NCBI GenBank assembly: GCA_005884715.1 | Contig: VAZZ01000049.1 | Coordinates: 1 to 18,352 of the forward strand | Origin: Alphaproteobacteria bacterium | GTDB lineage: Bacteria > Pseudomonadota > Alphaproteobacteria > Rhizobiales > Aestuariivirgaceae | Reading direction: 5' to 3' | DNA: 18,352 nucleotides | Part shown: piece by piece, positions 1 through 7,245 of the stretch | Layout of the letters: every line of letters starts with the position of its first letter | How positions within the stretch are numbered: position 1 is the stretch's first letter | Made by a program: the position numbers and the translations under genes | The notes under the pieces: generated by a model | The model's input: the letters and a program-made list of their open reading frames with translations, nothing else | Database searches by the model: none | Told to the model about the DNA's origin: nothing

Positions 1-98
1 ATATGAAACCTGCCGTGTTCATCCACACGTATCACAAGCAGATGGATCGCGCCGCTCCGCTGGACGCGGTTCCGGGCGACATCCGCAAGACCGCCTGA
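1..98 (+). CDS. 3' end of an unidentified gene (partial)
   Basis: An open frame enters from the left edge and ends at TGA 96-98. Its last residues read PAVFIHTYHKQMDRAAPLD and then VPGDIRKTA. The ATG at 3-5 is probably internal, because no ribosome binding site can be seen for it and a 31-residue product is unlikely. Only 15 bases separate this stop from the next ATG, so it probably belongs to the same transcript as the nucleotide-sugar dehydrogenase and to the same polysaccharide region. I do not recognise the family from so short a tail. Confidence 0.45.
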   Translation, partial: MKPAVFIHTYHKQMDRAAPLDAVPGDIRKTA

Positions 99-113
99 GC
101 GGACGGACCTCAT

Positions 114-1427
114 ATGGAGCATCATGCGAAGGAAGCTGCGGTTCAAGCCGAACCGGCGAAGCTTCTTGCCAGGCTGATTACCACCCGCAAGGCGCGGGTG
201 GGCACGATTGGCCTTGGCTATGTCGGCCTCCCGCTGTCCGCGGCGGTCGCGGCGGCAGGGTTTCCTGTCACGGGCTTCGACATTGACCCGGACAAGGTGA
301 CAGCCCTCAATGCCGGCTGCTCCTATATCGCTGCCGTCAGCAATGACGACCTCGCAAAGCTCGTGCAGCAAGGCCGGTTCCGCGCCAGCGCGGATTTCTC
401 CGAACTCGGCCAGTCCGACCTCTATTATGTCGAGGAAACGACGCGCACAATCGCCCGGACATTGCGTTCGGGCCAGCTTGTCGTGCTTGAATCCACCACC
501 TATCCCGGTACCACAGATGAGGTGGTCCGCCCGTTGCTCGAGGCGACCGGACGGAAATCGGGTGTGGACTTCTTCCTCGGCTTCTCGCCCGAGCGCGAAG
601 ATCCGGGCAACCGGCATTTCGGCACGGCGACGATCCCCAAAGTCATTGCCGGCGATGGCTCAGATGCCCAAGCGCTCATGGCCGCCTTCTATGGTTCGGT
701 CGTGAAACAGATCGTTCCGGTCTCGACCAATGCCACCGCCGAAGCGGTCAAGCTCACCGAGAACATCTTTCGTGCCGTCAATATCGCCCTCGTCAACGAA
801 CTCAAGGTCGTCTACGACGCCATGGGCATCGATGTCTGGGAAGTGATCGATGCCGCGAAAACCAAGCCCTTCGGCTTCATGCCTTTCTACCCGGGGCCGG
901 GTCTCGGTGGCCATTGCATCCCGATCGATCCCTTCTACCTCACCTGGAAATCACGCGAATATGAACTGCCGACGCGCTTCATCGAACTCGCTGGCGAGAT
1001 CAATATGGGGATGCCGCGCTATGTCATCAGCCGTCTGGCGGAAGCGATCGACCGCAGGCTCGGCCTGGCGCCGGGCCGGGCGCGTATTCTCATCATCGGC
1101 CTTGCCTACAAGAAGGACGTGCCGGATATCCGCGAAAGCCCATCCTTCAAGCTGATCGAACTGCTCGAGGAACGCGGGAGCAAGGTCGCCTATCATGATC
1201 CGCATGTGCCGGAGATCCCGGCCACCCGCGAGCATGCGGCCCTCAAGGGACGCAAATCGCAAGAGCTATCGGAGACGACGCTGGGCACTTACGACGCAGT
1301 ACTGATCTCGACGGATCACTCTGCTGTCGACTATGAAGCGCTGAGCCGGTCCGCCAGGCTGATCGTTGATACGCGCAATGCCCTCGGCCGCCGGGGTCTC
1401 ACGGGAGCCCACATCGTCAAGGCATGA
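114..1427 (+). CDS. Nucleotide-sugar 6-dehydrogenase (UDP-GlcNAc/ManNAc type) with an apparent internal deletion
   Basis: This belongs to the UDP-glucose/GDP-mannose dehydrogenase family, closest in style to WbpA/TviB/WecC. These cytosolic enzymes oxidise C6 of a UDP-HexNAc to a uronic acid in two NAD-dependent steps for polysaccharide synthesis. Visible are the N-terminal dinucleotide motif GLGYVGLPL (about residues 34-42), LESTTYPGTT, KLTENIFRAVN, the catalytic-cysteine loop GPGLGGHCIPIDPFYL (Cys268) and the C-terminal KKDVPDIRESPS. What is odd is that SELGQSD (ending at Asp102) runs straight into LYYVEETTRTIA. Family members have a segment of roughly 17 residues there containing the CVPTP strand and loop that contacts NAD. 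The reading frame is kept. The rest of the protein is full length and well conserved, so the gene is either a recent in-frame deletion mutant, probably inactive, or an assembly artefact. The family call is firm; the exact substrate is not. Confidence 0.88.
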   Translation: MEHHAKEAAVQAEPAKLLARLITTRKARVGTIGLGYVGLPLSAAVAAAGFPVTGFDIDPDKVTALNAGCSYIAAVSNDDLAKLVQQGRFRASADFSELGQSDLYYVEETTRTIARTLRSGQLVVLESTTYPGTTDEVVRPLLEATGRKSGVDFFLGFSPEREDPGNRHFGTATIPKVIAGDGSDAQALMAAFYGSVVKQIVPVSTNATAEAVKLTENIFRAVNIALVNELKVVYDAMGIDVWEVIDAAKTKPFGFMPFYPGPGLGGHCIPIDPFYLTWKSREYELPTRFIELAGEINMGMPRYVISRLAEAIDRRLGLAPGRARILIIGLAYKKDVPDIRESPSFKLIELLEERGSKVAYHDPHVPEIPATREHAALKGRKSQELSETTLGTYDAVLISTDHSAVDYEALSRSARLIVDTRNALGRRGLTGAHIVKA

Positions 1428-1494
1428 GCGCCGCTTTTCACGGACAATAAGGCATTGCCGGTTTTGCGATGTAATGACGCCGAACCGTTCGAAT

Positions 1495-1524
1495 TTGACA
1501 TGCCGTACCAGTTCTAGCTATGAG
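1495..1524 (+). promoter_or_regulatory. Candidate sigma-70 promoter for the nine-gene sugar cluster
   Basis: A consensus -35 TTGACA lies at 1495-1500. A possible -10 follows, TATGAG at 1519-1524 with an 18-base spacer (or CTATGA at 1518-1523 with 17). It sits in the 218-base gap between the dehydrogenase stop and the kinase-fusion start, the largest gap in the left half of the window, where a cluster promoter would be expected. A short inverted repeat (GGCAG 1611-1615 with CTGCC 1621-1625) lies between it and the start codon. The -10 match is imperfect. Confidence 0.4.
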
Positions 1525-1645
1525 GCGGAGTTTTCGTGGGAATGCGCAGTATCCGGAATTTTCCAGCCGGCACTTGATCGCCTGCAATCATCTGAAATCG
1601 GGCAATGACGGGCAGTCCTCCTGCCAGTTCCCGTAAAAGTGGGTT

Positions 1646-3118
1646 ATGACGGCTTTAAAGAAAATCATTGCACTCTTGAATGCCAGGCTGAAGCCCGGCG
1701 ATTCACTGGTCTTCGTCCATGGCAATTTCAATATTCTCCATCCGGGGCATGTTCGCCTGCTGCAGTTTGCCAAATCCAACGGCACATTTCTTCTGGTCGG
1801 TGTCACGCCGGACGGAACGGCAGGCACCAGCATCGAAGCCGAGATGCGTCTCGCATCCATTCAGGCCATTGGCATCGTCGATCTTGCCTTCATACTTGAG
1901 GACTCCGTCCTCGACGTCATCAAAGCACTGAAGCCGGACGTCCTCGTAAAAGGAAAGGAACACGAATCGAGGCCCAACGCCGAACTCGCCGTTCTCGACT
2001 CCTATGGCGGAAGACTGCTTTTCAATTCAGGCGAGATGCGCTTCACGGACCTGGGTGCCATCGACCGGCAATATGCGGCCGCTCCGCCCGAGGGCCACTT
2101 CAATCTCGATCCCGCTTTCCTGAAACGGCATGGCTATTCCACGAGCGACGTATTGGCGCTGCTCCACCGGCTGAAGGGCTTGCGCGTCGCGGTGGTCGGC
2201 GATCTCATCATCGATGAATATGTGGATTGCGAGCCGCTGGGCATGAGCCAGGAGGACCCGACACTCGTGGTGAGCCCCATCAGCAGCCATATGTTCGTTG
2301 GCGGAAGCGGCATCGTGGCGGCACATTGTGCGGGCCTCGGCGCCGATGTCAGTTACATTTCCGTTGCCCATGAGGGACCACTTTGGGATTTTGCCGGGAA
2401 CAAGCTCACCTCTTACGGCGTCAAGCCGGATCTGTTGAGCGATCGAAGCCGTCCGACCACCCTGAAGAAGAGATATAGGGCAAATAATAAGACCTTGCTG
2501 CGCGTGAGCGATCTTCGCCAGTTCGCCATCGAACAGCAATTGCAGGATGCGATTTATGAGAAGGTCAAGGCTCTCTTGCCCAATCTCGACGCTCTGCTTT
2601 TCTCAGATTTCAACTATGGTTGTCTGCCGACCGAACTCGTTATGCGCATTGTCGAGCTGTGCAAGAAACACAATGTAAAGCTTGCCGCCGACAGCCAGGC
2701 CTCATCGCAGTACTCCGATGTATCGCGTTTCCGCGGCATGGACATCATAACGCCGACCGAGCGCGAGGCGCGCCTCGCGGTCAAGGATTCAGGCAGCGGC
2801 CTCGTGGAACTCGCCGAAAAACTCCGGCTTGCGGCCGAAGCGCAGATCGTGCTGGTCACGCTGGGCGCCGAGGGTGTGTTGATCCACGCGCCGCGCTATG
2901 ATCAGCTGCGCACGGATCGCCTCTCGGCAATGAATCCCCGACCGCAGGACGTCGCCGGCGCCGGCGATTCGCTCTTCAGTTCAGTCACGCTTGGCCTCTG
3001 TGCGGGAGCTGACATTTGGCTCTCGAGCTATCTCGCATCTGCCGCGGCGGCTTGTCAGGTCAGCAAGGTCGGCAACACCCCGCTGTCGATCGGCGAGATC
3101 GCCGAGGTCCTGTCCTGA
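1646..3118 (+). CDS. Bifunctional sugar nucleotidyltransferase / PfkB-family kinase (HldE-like, domains in reversed order)
   Basis: A 490-residue fusion. Residues about 15-130 form a cytidylyltransferase-fold domain with the HxGH signature in NFNILHPGH (His32, His35) and DVLVKGKEHE, like the adenylyltransferase half of HldE/RfaE. Residues about 177-490 are a PfkB/ribokinase-type kinase with VAVVGDLIIDEY near the start, an HldE-like PTTLKKRYRANNKTLLR stretch and the catalytic-base motif DVAGAGDS (Asp441). In E. coli HldE the kinase comes first; here the order is swapped. The likely job is to phosphorylate a sugar phosphate at C1 and attach a nucleotide to a sugar-1-phosphate, probably a heptose or a related sugar, in the cytosol. 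The ribosome binding site is weak. The stop shares one base with the next start (TGATG), which suggests translational coupling. The two activities are well supported; the substrate is inferred. Confidence 0.85.
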   Translation: MTALKKIIALLNARLKPGDSLVFVHGNFNILHPGHVRLLQFAKSNGTFLLVGVTPDGTAGTSIEAEMRLASIQAIGIVDLAFILEDSVLDVIKALKPDVLVKGKEHESRPNAELAVLDSYGGRLLFNSGEMRFTDLGAIDRQYAAAPPEGHFNLDPAFLKRHGYSTSDVLALLHRLKGLRVAVVGDLIIDEYVDCEPLGMSQEDPTLVVSPISSHMFVGGSGIVAAHCAGLGADVSYISVAHEGPLWDFAGNKLTSYGVKPDLLSDRSRPTTLKKRYRANNKTLLRVSDLRQFAIEQQLQDAIYEKVKALLPNLDALLFSDFNYGCLPTELVMRIVELCKKHNVKLAADSQASSQYSDVSRFRGMDIITPTEREARLAVKDSGSGLVELAEKLRLAAEAQIVLVTLGAEGVLIHAPRYDQLRTDRLSAMNPRPQDVAGAGDSLFSSVTLGLCAGADIWLSSYLASAAAACQVSKVGNTPLSIGEIAEVLS

Positions 3119-3819
3119 TGCGGGCGCTTGTCCTGGCGGCCGGTCTTGGGACACGACTTCGTCCCCTCACCGATTCAGTTCCCAAGGCAATGGTTGATAT
3201 CGCCGGCCGGCCCCTGCTCGACCGCTGGCTTGAGATGCTCCTCGACGGCGGCGTCGAGCGTGTCCTCGTCAATACCCATTATCTCGGATCGGTCATCAGC
3301 GCCTATCTGCGGACATCGCCTTGGCACGATCGCGTCGATCTTGTTGACGAGAAAATCCTTCTCGGCACTGGCGGCACGCTCTTGGCCAACCGCGCCTGGT
3401 TCGGGCCTGGACCGCTCCTTGTGACCCATGGCGACAACGCCAGTGATCTCGATATCAGCGCTTTCACAAGGGCACATGCCGGCCGTCCCGCCGGCATAAT
3501 TGCGACGATGGCCTTGTTCCGCACCGACAATCCGCAATCCTGCGGAATCGTCGTCATGGACGGGAACAATGTCATCCGCGAGTTCCATGAAAAGCGACCC
3601 AACCCGCCCGGAAATCTTGCCAATGCGGCGGCTTTCATCTTTGAGCCGGAAATCTTCGATTATCTGGCGGAAACCGGCAAGGACGTCATCGATCTGTCGG
3701 CCGAAATCATCCCCCGGCTGATCGGGCGGATCCAGGGCTTCGAGATCAAGGGGTATCATCGCGATATTGGCACTCCCGAAAGCCTTGAAATAGCGCGAAA
3801 ACACTATCGCAAGGCATGA
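3118..3819 (+). CDS. Sugar-1-phosphate nucleotidyltransferase (HddC/RmlA-like fold)
   Basis: A 233-residue protein of the NTP_transferase family. The N-terminus has the signature AAGLGTRLRPLT...PKAM (about residues 7-25, with Arg13 and Lys23), and a metal-binding HGDN follows in LLVTHGDNASDL. These enzymes make NDP-sugars from an NTP and a sugar-1-phosphate. The small size and lack of an extra C-terminal domain resemble HddC-type guanylyltransferases and MurNAc-1-P uridylyltransferases. I chose ATG 3118 because it overlaps the upstream stop, has GAGG just upstream and places the signature at the extreme N-terminus as usual; an open frame from 3016 would add 34 unrelated residues. The 3' end overlaps an ATG by four bases. 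Base and sugar specificity cannot be read from the sequence. Confidence 0.85.
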   Translation: MRALVLAAGLGTRLRPLTDSVPKAMVDIAGRPLLDRWLEMLLDGGVERVLVNTHYLGSVISAYLRTSPWHDRVDLVDEKILLGTGGTLLANRAWFGPGPLLVTHGDNASDLDISAFTRAHAGRPAGIIATMALFRTDNPQSCGIVVMDGNNVIREFHEKRPNPPGNLANAAAFIFEPEIFDYLAETGKDVIDLSAEIIPRLIGRIQGFEIKGYHRDIGTPESLEIARKHYRKA

Positions 3820-3866
3820 CAAAGCATGGGGAAATGGCTAAGCACGTCCGGCATGAGGAATACCCC

Positions 3867-4682
3867 ATGAACATGACGCAGATTGAGCAGATCGCCCGCG
3901 AATTGCGCGGGACGGTCATCGAATTGACCCATCAGGCGAAGCCTGCCCATCTGGCTTCCGCTCTGTCCTGCATCGACATTCTCGCGGTGCTTTACTGGTC
4001 GGTGCTGAACATCGATCCGGCCAAACCGCTCGCCGAGGATCGCGATCGCTTCATCCTGTCGAAAGGCCACGCAGCCCTCGCTCTCTATTCAGTTCTGGCC
4101 AAGCGCGGCTTTTGTTCAAACGAGATCCTGCAGACCTTCAACAATAATGGCGGCAAGCTCGCCGAGCATCCAGGTCCGCAATGCATTCCGGGCGTCGAGG
4201 CAGCGACGGGCTCGCTCGGCCATGGTCTTCCCATCGGAAATGGACTGGCGCTTGCTTCGCGCCTCAGTGGCCGCAACAACCGCGTATTTGTTCTCCTCAG
4301 TGATGGCGAATGCAATGAAGGCAGCGTCTGGGAAGCCGCCATGTTCGCCGGCAAGCAGAAACTGTCCAATCTCTGCGCCATCGTCGATTTCAACAAATGG
4401 CAGGCGACGGGCCGCAGCCAGGAAATCCTCGCTCTCGACCCCTTGCCGGACAAATGGCAGGCCTTCGGCTGGGAAACGGTCCGGCTCGATGGCCATGACG
4501 TGCGAAAGCTTGACGCCACCTTGGCCGACATGCCGAGGAGATCCGGCAAGCCGCTCGCGATCATCGCTGACACCATAAAGGGCAAGGGCGTGTCATTCAT
4601 GGAAGACGACAATAACTGGCACTATCGGGTTCCGACAGCGGAGGAAGTCGTGGCCGCCAAAAGAGAGCTGGGTCTCGTATGA
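3867..4682 (+). CDS. Transketolase, N-terminal (TPP-pyrophosphate-binding) subunit
   Basis: About 271 residues, matching the N-terminal half of two-gene transketolases. It contains SKGHAALALYSVLAKRG, GSLGHGLPIGNGLALA and the thiamine-diphosphate/Mg motif SDGECNEGSVWEAA (Asp146, Gly147, Glu148) ending in VDFNKWQ, plus GKGVSFMEDDNNWHYRVP near the end. With the next gene it should transfer a two-carbon ketol unit between sugar phosphates. I prefer ATG 3867 because GAGGA lies eight bases upstream. ATG 3816, which overlaps the previous stop, would add 17 residues without family resemblance and has a poor binding site. The stop overlaps the partner's ATG (ATGA), as expected for subunits made in equal amounts. 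No lesion is visible. Confidence 0.88.
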   Translation: MNMTQIEQIARELRGTVIELTHQAKPAHLASALSCIDILAVLYWSVLNIDPAKPLAEDRDRFILSKGHAALALYSVLAKRGFCSNEILQTFNNNGGKLAEHPGPQCIPGVEAATGSLGHGLPIGNGLALASRLSGRNNRVFVLLSDGECNEGSVWEAAMFAGKQKLSNLCAIVDFNKWQATGRSQEILALDPLPDKWQAFGWETVRLDGHDVRKLDATLADMPRRSGKPLAIIADTIKGKGVSFMEDDNNWHYRVPTAEEVVAAKRELGLV

Positions 4683-5617
4683 GAAATGCCTTTGCCGATG
4701 AAATGACGCGGATTTGCGCAGCCAACCAGAGACCGGTTCTGTTGTCGGGCGACATCGGCAACAAGCTCTTCGACAAGCTCAAGGCGGCCGCACCCGATCA
4801 GTTCCTCAATTGCGGTGTTGCCGAGGCCAATATGATCGGCGTGGCGGCGGGCCTTGCCATGTCGGGATTCAGGCCTTTCGCCTATACCATCGTGCCCTTC
4901 ATCACCACGCGCGTCCTCGAGCAGATCAGGGTCGATCTCTGCTATCACAATGTCCCGGCAACGGTTGTCGGCGTTGGCGGCGGGCTCTCCTATGCCGCGC
5001 TCGGTCCCACTCACCATGCCTTGGAAGACATCGCTTTCTTGCGCGTGCTGCCCAACATGTCGGTGCTGTGTCCGGGCGATGCGCTGGAAGTGCGTGCATG
5101 TCTCAAAGCAGCCATGCTGCATGATGGTCCTCTTTATATCCGCCTCGGCAAGAAGGGTGAACCGGTAGTGCATCAATCAGAACCGGTGGTCGGCATCGGT
5201 GGCAGCCTGACCGTGCGCCGCGGATCCGACTGCACGATCCTGGCGGTGGGAAATCTGCTTCCGGAAGCGATGCGGGCGGCTGAACTGCTGGCCGAGCAGA
5301 AGGTCGGCACGACAGTCGTTTCACTCGTTTCGGTAAAGCCGCTCGACGGTGAAATGCTCGAGCGCAATTTCGCCTCGCGCAATCTTGTGGTGAGCCTGGA
5401 AGAGCACAGCGTGGCAGGGGGAGCCGGCAGCGCCATCCTCGAATGGATCAGCGATCACAATCCTTCCGCCATGGCGAAGTTCATGCGTATCGCCACCCCC
5501 GATGCATTCTATACGCAATCAGGCAAGCAATCTTATGCCCGCCAGCAGCTCGGCCTGGATTCGATCTCCGTCGCCCGGAAAATTGCCGATCGTCTCGGCC
5601 GAAAGCTCGCCGCATGA
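4679..5617 (+). CDS. Transketolase, C-terminal (pyrimidine-binding) subunit
   Basis: A 312-residue partner of the preceding subunit. It shows the pyrimidine-binding domain, with the cofactor-activating glutamate in NCGVAEANMIG (Glu49), then GLAMSGFRPFAYT, GPTHHALEDIAFLR and NMSVLCPGDALE, followed by a transketolase C-terminal domain (TILAVGNLLPEAM, SVKPLD, SLEEHSVAGGAGSAI). The active enzyme would be a cytosolic alpha2beta2-type complex. Split transketolases inside polysaccharide or secondary-metabolite clusters often serve a dedicated pathway instead of central metabolism. Possible roles here are making sedoheptulose 7-phosphate or adding a two-carbon branch. The gene overlaps both neighbours by four bases. 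The family call is firm; the reaction in this pathway is inferred. Confidence 0.87.
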   Translation: MRNAFADEMTRICAANQRPVLLSGDIGNKLFDKLKAAAPDQFLNCGVAEANMIGVAAGLAMSGFRPFAYTIVPFITTRVLEQIRVDLCYHNVPATVVGVGGGLSYAALGPTHHALEDIAFLRVLPNMSVLCPGDALEVRACLKAAMLHDGPLYIRLGKKGEPVVHQSEPVVGIGGSLTVRRGSDCTILAVGNLLPEAMRAAELLAEQKVGTTVVSLVSVKPLDGEMLERNFASRNLVVSLEEHSVAGGAGSAILEWISDHNPSAMAKFMRIATPDAFYTQSGKQSYARQQLGLDSISVARKIADRLGRKLAA

Positions 5618-6608
5618 AAACCGCCGCCGCAATCCTGGTAAAGACCGCCGAGCCGCTTGAGCTGTGGGACATCGAGATCCCCAAATTGGGCCCTGGGCAG
5701 GTTCTGGTCGAAGTCATATTTTCCGGCGCCTGCCGCACGCAGGTGATGGAAGCAATGGGCATGAAGGGCGAGGACAAATGGCTGCCCCACTGTCTCGGCC
5801 ACGAAGGGGTGGGCAGCGTCGTTGAAACCGGTCCCGACGTATCGCGGGTGCGCCCGGGGGATCGCGTCGTGATGAGTTGGCTCAAGGCCGGCGGCTACGA
5901 AGCCGGTGGTGCCAAATACACCCATAAGGGTGCCACCGTGAATGCCGGCGCCATCACCACATTCCAGAAAATGGCGGTGTGTTCGGAGAACCGCCTTTCA
6001 CCGCTGCCTAAGGGAGTCCCAGCTGATCATGCGATCATGCTTGGCTGCGCTTTGCCCACTGGCTATGGCTGCGTCGTCAATACGGGAAGAGCGAAAGCCG
6101 GCGAAAGCGTAGCCGTCTTTGGTGCCGGTGGCATCGGACAGTCGGCGATCATGACTTCTGTTGCCATGGGCCTCACTCCGGTCATCGCCATCGACCTGTC
6201 GGAGGAAAAACTCGTTATGGCGAAGGCCTTCGGCGCTCATATGTCTATCAATCCGGCCAAGGAAGATGTGATGACGGCACTGAAATCGGCGACCGGCGGA
6301 CGCGGTGTCGATCTGGCCGTCGAAGCGACCGGCCAGCCCGGCGTGATGCGCATGGCGCTCGACTGCGTACGGGCGCAGGGCGGCCGCGCGGTCATTGCCG
6401 GCAACGCCAAGGCAGGAGAGGAACTGACCATATCTCCGGGCCTGCTCAATCAGGGTAAAAGCCTTCTCGGCACATGGGGCGGTGACAGGGCCAGATCGAC
6501 GTTTCTCCGCTCCTGAAGAGCCGCTACGCGCTGAGCGACATCAATTCGGCCCTCGCCGATCTCAGGGAAGGACGCGTCGGCCGGCCGGTTATCGATATGT
6601 CGCTCTGA
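5614..6608 (+). pseudogene. Zinc-dependent alcohol dehydrogenase, broken by a deletion/frameshift near the 3' end
   Basis: A medium-chain alcohol dehydrogenase of class-III style starts at ATG 5614, overlapping the transketolase stop. Likely catalytic-zinc ligands are Cys40 (SGACRTQ), His63-Glu64 (CLGHEG) and Cys145 (LGCALPTGYG). The NAD fold is GAGGIG (170-175). The four-cysteine structural-zinc loop is absent. The frame runs well to GTWGGD at about 6483 and then reads RARSTFLRS and stops at 6514-6516. From 6492, in another frame, the family's C-terminus resumes (QIDVSPLLKSRYALSDIN, then GRVGRPVIDMSL) and ends at TGA 6606. Roughly 17 conserved residues (the usual DRDFPRY...GK part) are missing at the joint. 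The frame offset implies a loss of 3n+1 bases, about 50. As written, the protein is 300 residues and lacks its last segment. The intended role would be oxidation or reduction of a sugar intermediate. Confidence 0.82.
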
Positions 6609-6624
6609 TGGTCCAGCTCTCGAT

Positions 6625-7242
6625 ATGAACGACTTCATACTCGGATTGGACTTCGACAATACGATCGTCACCTATGATGGCGTCTTCCATCGCCTCGCGC
6701 GCGAAAAGGGCTTGATCCCTGCCCACATCGGCCGCAGCAAGGACGAGGTACGCGACTATTTGCGCTCCATCGGCCGCGAGGATGACTGGACTTCTTTGCA
6801 AGGAGAAATCTATGGCGCCCGAATGGAGCTTGCGGCGATTTACGATGGCGGCATCGAAACGATCCGTGGGCTGAGTGCGAGCGGCATGAAGCTTCGCATC
6901 ATCAGCCACAAAACCAAATTTCCGTTTTTAGGACCGCGTTATGATCTGCATGAGGCGGCGCGCAGTTTTCTGATGCAGAAGGGCATGATCGGCGCCAGGC
7001 CGGCGATCCTGCAGCCTTCCGACGTCTTTTTCGAACTGACGATCGAGGACAAACTCGCGCGCATCGAAGCGGAGAAGTGCACCGTCTTTCTGGATGATCT
7101 GCCCGAAATCCTCAATCATCCGAAATTCCCGAAGAATGTCCGCCGGCTCTTGTTCGATCCGCAGGACATTCATATGAGCCAGCGTCATCTGGAACGCATC
7201 CGCGACTGGCGTGAGCTTCCTTCCCTTCTCGCAGGGGCCTGA
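6625..7242 (+). CDS. HAD-superfamily hydrolase, probable sugar-phosphate phosphatase
   Basis: A 205-residue protein with HAD motifs in order: motif I LDFDNT (nucleophile Asp9, acid Asp11), motif II in IISHKT (Ser94), a candidate motif III lysine in EDKLARIEAEK and motif IV FLDDLPE (Asp157, Asp158). HAD phosphatases use the first Asp to form a phospho-enzyme with Mg. Members of this divergent group turn up in polysaccharide gene clusters. By position it could act like GmhB, removing one phosphate from a sugar bisphosphate before nucleotide attachment, although the sequence is not a recognisable GmhB. It starts 16 bases after the alcohol dehydrogenase remnant and has a weak ribosome binding site, so it may depend on translation from upstream, which the frameshift would disturb. 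Confidence 0.75.
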   Translation: MNDFILGLDFDNTIVTYDGVFHRLAREKGLIPAHIGRSKDEVRDYLRSIGREDDWTSLQGEIYGARMELAAIYDGGIETIRGLSASGMKLRIISHKTKFPFLGPRYDLHEAARSFLMQKGMIGARPAILQPSDVFFELTIEDKLARIEAEKCTVFLDDLPEILNHPKFPKNVRRLLFDPQDIHMSQRHLERIRDWRELPSLLAGA

Positions 7243-7245
7243 GCG

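Noticed and set aside
3175..3822. Minus-strand open frame (215 codons) opposite the nucleotidyltransferase
   Set aside because: Antisense of a gene with a complete NTP-transferase signature; no motif of its own.
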